Positions 56,837-64,000 of a stretch of 64,000 nucleotides of DNA are shown piece after piece. A program made the position numbers and the translations under genes. Positions within the stretch are counted from its first letter, which is position 1, and every line of letters begins with the position of its first letter. The stretch is from Rehmannia glutinosa. Its lineage: Eukaryota; Streptophyta; Magnoliopsida; Lamiales; Orobanchaceae. The notes beneath the pieces were generated by a model. The model was not told the origin of the DNA. It saw only the letters and a program-made list of their open reading frames with translations, and made no database searches. The stretch is taken from assembly GCA_016081115.2 (NCBI GenBank), contig CM071936.1, positions 79,027,262 through 79,091,261 on the forward strand, given 5' to 3'.

Positions 56837-57859
56837 CATGGAGGAAGAGAGAAAAATCTGTAGAGAAAGAGATACAAGCCACAAACTTCGAATAACGTGG
56901 GGGGGGTACTTGATTACCTGCAACTTTTATAGGGATGTGATAAGAGACATAATAGGGCGCGATTCACAAGGCACAAAGAAGAGATTTTTAATTAAAGAAA
57001 CTCAATTTCATAAATCCGATAAATATGAAATCCAGTAAATTAATAACTCTAGTTTAAAAAGTATCCAATTTTATGTCAAACTATGATAAAAAAAGTAAGA
57101 TCAAATTAGATTTCTCCTTATCCTCTAAATCGTGTTCAACCAACTAAAATATATCCATCAAGATTTTCGATATTTAGGGAGAGAATAGTATAATGCTCAA
57201 ATTATATATGGAAACCAAATCTCAGTATTTTAGCCAAAATCACCAGGGCATGCAAAATATATGCCTAAAAAATAAAAGATCGCACATAATAAGTGTTATG
57301 GACTGCGACAATGGATGCAGGTTCAAACGTCGTCACATCTTTATTCACATATGTATAATAGATTCAGTGAATTGCAATCCTAAATCCCAGTTTTTCAAAA
57401 TTTTTGAGTTTTCTGCAATTTTTCCAAGTTTAATGAGGGAGTTAACCAAAAGGTAGCTTTCACTCAAATGCCAAAGGTAGCTCTTTTTCACATGATCATG
57501 CCTTTTAGACAGTAGTAAGATTGAAGAAATTAGTCATAAGGAATAGCTGCACACAATGGGTTGGTCGTTTTTTCTTTTAAGGCCTCCAAGCATGATCAAA
57601 ACTTTATTTATAACTCAGCTACTGGGAAAATATCAATTTTTGTAATTTGGAGAGATCAACTCACACCGGTTTCCAAGTGAAAAACATTTATGACTAGTTT
57701 GAACCACTAATCCAATTCTCACAGATATGCATTATGAGCCTATTATGCAAGGATGTCAAAAAAATAAAATAAAAAAGAAATAGAGGAGAGAAGAGACATG
57801 CAGTGTATGGATGTTACAAAAGATGTGATGTGAAATGTTGTAACATCTCGTGTAACATT
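56837..57859 (-). other. Spacer between pol and accessory ORF of element D
   Basis: AT-rich; no ORF supported. It could hold the leader of the accessory ORF. A GGGGGG run is at about 56,900, 60 bp upstream of the ORF start. Confidence 0.45.
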
Positions 57860-60800
57860 TCAAAGAACACACAAACCGAGAGGTTTTCTTAAGTTGGAAA
57901 ACCCCTCAAAATCCAAAGCTTTGGTGAAGATATCTGCAAGCTGATTTTCAGTAGCAATATACTCAATGCGAAATATATTTTTCTCAACTAAATCTTGAAT
58001 AAAATGATGTCATATCTATGTGTTTAGTACGAGAATGTTGGACAATATTTTTCGAGATATCAATTGCACTCATGTTATCACAATAAACAGTTAATGTTTC
58101 ACTTTGTGAACCATAGTCCTCAATCATTTGGTTCATCCATAAGCGTTTTGTGCAACAACTTCTTACTGTCACATATTCGGATTTAGCAGTCAAAAGTGAT
58201 ACACAGTTTTGCTTTATGATATACCATGATACCAAGTTATTTCCTAGATAAAAACAACCTCAAGTTGTACTTTTCTATCAACATCTCCATCCCAATTAGA
58301 ATCACTAAATCCCACAAGATTAGTGTTAGTGTCTTTAGTATACCAAATTCCCAAATCAGTGGTGCCTCCTACATATCAAATAATACGTTTTAAAGCCGTT
58401 AAATGAGTAATTTTGGAATTGGATTGATATCTATCACATAGACAAACACTAAACGTGATGTCAGGACAACTGGCGGTTAAATACAACAAGCTTCCTATCA
58501 TGCTTCCATACAAGGTGTGGTCAACAATTTCAGCCACATCCTCCTTACTCAACTTTTGACTTGACCCCATGGGAGTCTTCAAGTGAGATGCATTTTCCAA
58601 GTTGTATTTTTTGACAAGATTTCAAGCATACTTGCTTTGGGAGATAAAAATTCCTTCCTTTAATTATTTAATTTTCAAATCCAAGAAGAAACTTAACTCT
58701 CCTACCATACTCATTTCAAATGTGCATGACATGCAAGCAACAAATTGCTTTAAAAACTTATCAGAGGAGGAACCATAAATGATGTCATCAACGTAAATTT
58801 GAGCAATCATGATGTCATGGTTTTTCTTTTGAAGGCACATGTTTTTATTAACTTCACCACGTTTAAAACCAATTTGAAGAAGGTACTTAGTTAATCTACC
58901 ATACCAAGCTTTAGGAGCTTGCTTAAGACCATAGAGAGCCTTTTTAAGCTTATACACATGGTTAGTCTTAAAAGGGTCCTCAAAGCCTTTTGGTTGTTCT
59001 ACAAATGCTTCTTCATCTAAAAATCCATTTAAAAATGCACTTTTTAGATCCATTTGGTAAAGAGTTAAACCCAAATAATATACAATTGCAAGCAGCAATC
59101 GTATTGACTCAATACGGGCTACCGGAGTGAAGGTTTCGCCAAAATCCACCATATGAACCTGTATGTACCCTTGAGCTACTAATTGTTCTTTGTTGCGAAC
59201 AATTTTGCCCAAATTATCTTTTTAGTTTTTGAGTCAAGGTTTTTAATTGTGCTTTGTTCCTATGACATTTACATCCTCTGGCCTAGGAACCAAAAACCAT
59301 ACATCATTTTTGACAAATTGGTCCAGTTCCTCTTGCATTTCATGAATCCAAAATTTGCCTTTTAAGGCTTCAGTAACATTCTTAGGTTCAAAATTAGACA
59401 CATAGCAACATGTTCTCACATTGATACAATCAGCAGACATGCAAACCATTCTCACCATATCACAATATTTCGCTCTACCTTTCTCTCTTATCTTAATACC
59501 ATTAGTAGCATTACCAATGATTTGAGACGTAGGGTGATTTTTCTGAATCCTTGTAGGTATATCTCTCCGATGATATATGATTGGATCACTAGATTCTTCG
59601 ATGTGTTCAGTGTCTGAATCAGCAGTCTTAGATGCAACAAATACGAATGTGGGCTCAGATGTTGTCACATTTGGTTCTGCATTGGTGTCAGCTGTGATTG
59701 GGGCCTCAGTCACATTCTTAGTCACATCTATGCTTACATCTATCACAGCCACAATTTCAGTAAACTTGAGCAAATTGCCAACACTATATTCTTCACTCTT
59801 TCCTGTAATATCTATAAATCAACGAAGGCAATATTTACCGATTCCATAATGGTCTTAGTACAAAGATTATAAACTCCACAAGCTTGACTATTAGGGGATC
59901 GGAATAGCCTAAGAAAAGGCATTTGTCACTCTTCAAATCAAACTTACTAAGATTATCACGATCATTTAGAACATAACATACACATCCAAAAACATGAAAA
60001 GATTTAAGGTTAGGTTTCTTCCCCAAAAGTATTTCAGAAGGGATCATTGAACTACCAGGCCTCAAATATACACTATTTGCCATATGACAAGCAGTATTCA
60101 GAGCTTGTGCCCAAAATATTGTTGAGAGTTTTTTAGAACTTACCATGACACGGTCTATCTCCTGCAATGTATTATATTCCTTTCTGCCACTCCATTTTGT
60201 TGTGGAGTTTTAGGTGTGGAAAACTCATGAGAGATCCCCTTTCTGTCACAGAAGGATGAAAAAGAAGAATTCTCAAACTCTTTACCATGGTCCAATCTGA
60301 TTCTAGCAACAGTTAAATTATACAAGTTACAAACCTTTCTATGCCAACTTCTAAAAAAATCAAATGTTTCAGATTTCTTACGTAAAAAGCCCAAGTATAT
60401 CGTGAAACATCATCCACAATCACATAAGAGTATTTCCTACCACCAACACTTTCATCGTCAATTGTCCCATGAGATCCATATGAAGTACTTTTAGACATCT
60501 CGAAGTGTGGAAATGTGATATCATTTGATGCGACACTCTCTTTTGTTTTCACTTTTGACAGTTTTCACATACCTTAACATTTTTCATAGAAAGTTTAGGC
60601 AAACCTACAACTGCTTCAAATTTCACAAGTTCCATGAGTTTTTTAGGGCTAACATGACCTAACTTTTGATGCCAAAGGTCATACTCATTCGTGTGTGCAC
60701 TGTGACAGAATTGTTCATTACGAAACTGCCAAAGGATTCATGTGTCTGAATCATCAAACACTTCACAAGAGTTTTTGTTGAACTTTACATGGAGATCATC

Positions 60801-61024
60801 ATCACGATTGGCTTATCTTTGATGAGATTAGCATTAAGACCAATAACATGTAGCATATTACATAGCTTTGGAAGACCTTCAACATTCAACATCCCCTTTC
60901 CAATGATTTTCCCTTTACTCCACCTCCATATGTCACATTGCCACCATCGTATTCCTCATAGTTAGTTAAATGCTCCAAGGTACCTGTCATATGTTGTGAG
61001 CATCCACAATCGAAGTACCATGAT
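57860..61024 (-). pseudogene. pol of element D
   Basis: Protease at about 61,024-60,760 with WYFDCGCSQHMTG (active-site DSG changed to DCG). Integrase at about 60,650-59,840 with VIVDDVSRYTW, the second Asp in RLDHGKEF and Glu in QQNGVAERN, then FWAQALNTACHMANSVY. Reverse transcriptase 59,212-58,664 with LYQMDLKSAFLNGF and YVDDIIYGSS. RNase H 58,600-57,860 with GSLLYLTASCPDITF, CDNMSAIDIS, HSRTKHID and LADIFTKAL. Many stops and frameshifts. Confidence 0.88.
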
Positions 61025-62893
61025 CCTGCAACATTATATCTCAAGGAAGTATAGATAACATGACATTAATATCAGATTTCTTAACCCAGATAGATTTTGA
61101 AAAATGTGAATGTGATTACAAGGATATCGTAACATTTCCGATGACATCTGACGTCCAGATTTTAAATCTAATTTCATTTTGTAAAAGAATGGTCTTTTAT
61201 GTCCAAGAGCATGACAATAGTGACAAATAAACTGGCATTTCCGAGTGTTAGATTTTTGAGAAAAACTCCTTTTATTATTGGTGAAATATGAAGATTCTCC
61301 ATTTTCTTTGGCTTTCACAAATACAAGAGTTTTATAACCAAGGCCATCTTTATTATCACTACCCAAAGAAAGAATATCATCCAATTTTGCTTTTCCCGAA
61401 TTGAACTCTTCATGGTTTCAAGGGATTCTTCAAGTTTAGAATTACCTTTACAAACTCAAGATCCCTTTTGTAAGAGCAGCTTCTAACTTGGTGATAACTG
61501 CCTTTTGTTCATCATTTTCTTTCATGAGCCGATCATTCTCTTTCCTGAGAAACTCATTCAGTTGAATCTTTTTGAGCCAGTCTTTATATAGTTCTTTGTA
61601 TGTTTCTTCCAATCCTTCACCATCAGAATCATCATCATGTTCAATATCATCAGAAACAGAAATGGAATTGATTGCAGTCAAAGAATCATGTTCTTTAGAT
61701 GTGATTTCAGATGTGACCAGCAAAGGTGTGACAACATCTCAAGCCACACCTTGAGCAACACCTGAAGGATTTATTTGAAGAGATTTCCGTTCTTTCACAA
61801 AAGTTGTTAGAACCGTATGATCTTCTTCTTGGTCATTCTTTTCATTGTCAAATTCATTGTCACTCAAAGTCACACTCAAGCTCATTCCCTTTTTTATAAG
61901 AGTGTTAGCACATTGGGCAGCATAATGACCATACCCTATGCATGTTCTGCACGTAATAGAATCAAGAGTTTTAATATCAAACTTGTTTGATTTTTCTCCA
62001 AAAAAACGATCTTGATTTTTATCAGAAGTGTTCTTTTAAGGAAATTTGTTAGGCTCAGGCTTGAAGGATTTTTTGAAATTGGGAAACTTCTTCTGACTTT
62101 TGGTTTTGAGAATTTTATCAAAACGTTTTCAAAACATGGCCATAGAGTAATCACCTAACTCAAAATTTTCGATCTCATTAGTGAGTTCTGCAAAGTAATC
62201 AGTAACTTTGGACTAGACTTGATAAGCAACTTTCTGACCCAAACTCTCCATCTGTTGTGCAAGATTCATCTCATAGGTTTGCAGAATACCTACAAATTTC
62301 TTAAGGCCTAAAGTAGTAGTGTTATAGGCTTCTTCTACAGATGAGATTTTGATGTTATATCGAACTGGAAGAGATCTCATCATTTTATTGACTAGATTTG
62401 CATTAGAGATGGGCTCACCTAAAGTTTGTGCTTCATTGGCAATATCGCACATTTTTGCATTGTATGTGGCAATGTTCTCATCTTCCTGCATTCTTAAGTT
62501 TTCAAACCTATTTGTTATTAACCTAAGTTTAGTTTGCCGCACACTAGATGATCCCTCACAGTATCTTTGAAGGGTATCCTATGTATCTTTGGCAGAAATT
62601 TAGTTGGCTATGATTCTGAACAGATTCTGATCCACAGTACCAAAGATAGCATTCAAAGCCTTCGAATTATGATTTGCTAAGGTTATTTTATCATTAGACC
62701 AATTAATTTCACTTTTTGCACGGTAGTTACCATCCGTATCAATTAGTTTCGAAGGTGTCCAACCTGAAATGATTGCACGCTAGGCCCTTTCATCAATGGA
62801 TTTTGTGTAGGACAGTATTTTGACTTTCCAAATAGAATAGTTGGAACCATCTAGAATAGGGGTATGAAAAGTGGTGTTATTGTGAATATCCAT
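61025..62893 (-). pseudogene. gag of element D
   Basis: ATG at 62,893 begins MDIHNNTTFHTPILDGSNYS, a typical copia gag start. The capsid domain continues through TKLRLITNRFENLRMQEDEN and LVNKMMRSLPVRYNIKIS. A zinc knuckle CRTCIGYGHYAAQC is near 61,950-61,910, followed by an acidic and coiled-coil-prone linker (LEETYKELYKDWLKKIQLNE). A second degenerate knuckle, CHYCHALGHKR, is near 61,240. In-frame stops TAG (near 62,783) and TAA (near 62,600) have replaced codons that would be one transition away. Confidence 0.8.
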
Positions 62894-62936
62894 GCTAACA
62901 AACACATAGGATCAACACTTAGTGCCGTCAAGTGTT

Positions 62937-62950
62937 GGCTCTAATACCAA
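62937..62950 (-). promoter_or_regulatory. Primer-binding site of element D
   Basis: Minus-strand TTGGTATTAGAGCC one base from the LTR; an initiator-Met-type PBS with one C-to-T change. Confidence 0.72.
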
Positions 62951-62951
62951 C

Positions 62952-63340
62952 TGAAATAATTATAGCACATAGATATTCCAAAAGTTTCGTAGAGTATAGA
63001 TTTGATCGTAGATATAATAACATTTGCAATCACATGTAGTGGAATATAATAAAAAAGAACAAGACACAAAATTTAAAAATTTATCTACAAGCAGACTAGC
63101 TTGTAGATGTGCCAATATGGCGAAATTTGCCACTAGTAAAATCGTTTGATTCCGTATATCTAAAATCAACTAGTAGAAAATCAATGAAAACTCCTTTATA
63201 GAGTATATCAGAACTTTGTAATACATCTCATCCACCAATAGACGTGTATGTATTTCGTTTAACACAATATTAAAAACTATGGATGAAAACTGAGCTAACA
63301 AACATAGCATAGACTAAATGTTATCGCTGAATGTAGTCAA
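62952..63340 (-). repeat. Truncated 5' LTR of element D
   Basis: 390 bp matching the first half (plus strand) of 53,550-54,324. It ends abruptly after GAATGTAGTCAA at 63,340, where fragment F begins; the U3 half is lost. Confidence 0.85.
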
Positions 63341-64000
63341 GACTCCTCTTGGATCACCTTTCCAAGGGGATTTCCATCTCTTCAGTCTTAGAGATCTCAA
63401 CCACGAACTGCATAGTTGATTCCTCTGCTTCATCTCTCAAGCCACGCTTTTCTTGAGTTTTCTGCTTTTTAATAGTTGCCTTGCGAGGCCCAGTTGTCCT
63501 TCTTTTTCTTCTCACAATGGGGGCAACTAAGATGGGAACTAGAGCAGTTGTCTCCTCCTCAGGGATGCTTTCAGTTTTTTCCCCCCTCATAAGTGCCCTT
63601 CTTCTTGGCGTGGGCCTCTTTTGGGTAGCTGACAAGGTCCCGTTGAACAGCCTCTTATTAACATGGGATGCCTTACCCTTGCAACGGGGCACAACTTTCT
63701 TCTCCATTAGGTACCCAATCACTATGCCATATCCAAGGGTGTTCTTAAATTTGCCTTCAACAAGCTCAATATTTTGGAAGTTTTGACACAACTTGTCAAA
63801 GATAAATTCACTCCATATTATGTCTACCTCTTCCATAATAGCTGCCATAACAATCAACTTAGTCTGTGATAGTTGATTGTAGGAACCAAACTTGATGTCG
63901 ATGCATTTCGCCACCACATCCATCAGCTTATGATATTCCTTTTTAATCACCGTCTTGGTAGCTGAAGGATTCAGCTTGTCACCTAACTCATCCATAGCAA
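63341..64000 (-). CDS. Fragment F: accessory ORF end of another Sirevirus-type element, open to the window edge
   Basis: Minus strand, open from the window edge to a TGA at 63,356-63,354, at least 213 codons. The sequence YHKLMDVVAKCIDIKFGSYNQ and ASHVNKRLFNG closely parallels the N-terminal domain of the accessory ORF of element B (about 34,030-34,330). The C-terminal half is basic (RRKRRTTGPRKATIKKQK), then acidic, with a possible nuclear-localisation-like run. Unlike B's copy it has no break in view. Its 3' UTR and LTR are missing; 13 bp after the stop codon it abuts the broken LTR of element D. Confidence 0.65.

Larger units (their letters stand above)
53550..63340 (-). mobile_element. 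Element D: second Sirevirus-type copia element with truncated 5' LTR
   Basis: Minus strand: LTR remnant (62,952-63,340), PBS (62,950-62,937), gag, PR-IN-RT-RNase H, spacer, accessory ORF, polypurine tract and a complete 3' LTR (53,550-54,324). Reverse transcriptase motifs (YGLKQAPKAWYGRL, YVDDIIYGSSS, FEMSMVGE) place it near Sireviruses but in a different family from A/B, with shorter, unrelated LTRs. Heavily mutated. The 5' LTR stops abruptly at 63,340, so no target duplication can be checked. Confidence 0.9.

Noticed and set aside
1..64000. Host protein-coding, tRNA or rRNA genes
   Set aside because: None recognised on either strand; all convincing coding similarity is to LTR retrotransposons or the MULE.

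Overview
This window looks like nuclear, repeat-dense DNA of a flowering plant, most likely a eudicot. I cannot name the family from sequence alone. The evidence is plant Ty1/copia Sirevirus-type polyproteins, initiator-Met tRNA primer-binding sites, FAR1-type Mutator transposases with SWIM fingers, intron-containing Ulp1-like cargo genes, and no host housekeeping gene, rRNA or tRNA. Essentially all of the 64 kb is transposon, nested several deep, and most coding regions are decayed.

The organising structure is a very large inverted repeat whose axis lies at about 24,031, with a 29-nt spacer. Each arm is an old Mutator-like element (MULE) body holding two convergent genes: a FAR1/MULE transposase, distal to the axis, and a multi-exon Ulp1-type cysteine-protease gene that diverges from the axis. 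Left arm: 8,522-24,016. Right arm: 24,046 to at least 47,537, with unpaired outer sequence to about 50,430. After the arms formed, LTR retrotransposons landed in them. Element A (1-8,521, minus) interrupts the left transposase intron. Element C (12,990-20,818, minus, TSD CACTA) splits the left Ulp1-like gene. Element B (25,876-40,088, plus, TSD AAGTT) splits the right Ulp1-like gene. A solo LTR (43,396-44,959, TSD AATTT) sits between the right-arm genes. For each insertion the opposite arm carries the uninterrupted site.

To the right of the MULE lie a 3'-truncated RE1/Tork-like copia fragment (E, about 51,074-53,078, plus), a second Sirevirus-type element (D, 53,550-63,340, minus, with a truncated 5' LTR), and, fused to D's broken LTR, the end of another element's accessory ORF (F, 63,341-64,000, minus).

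Elements B, C, D and F carry a similar extra ORF of the 'putative plant transposon protein' type, placed after pol in B and D; element A keeps only the distal part of the same ORF. Element C is the most unusual: about 7.8 kb with near-identical LTRs, a gag ORF whose first ATG lies inside the 5' LTR, the accessory ORF, and no protease, integrase or reverse transcriptase. Its LTR carries an array of eight short hairpins, seven with the same five-base loop, whose stem halves change together. They sit in the predicted RNA leader just upstream of gag, and this is my best candidate for an undescribed functional feature.

The MULE arms are filled with a TAATAC/GTATTA motif that follows element orientation rather than gene orientation, and with two longer tandem arrays, about 122 bp and about 110 bp in period. 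Element B shows a recurring CAG/CTG-to-CG type discrepancy against its sister copies that may be a base-calling artefact, so its many frameshifts should be read with caution.
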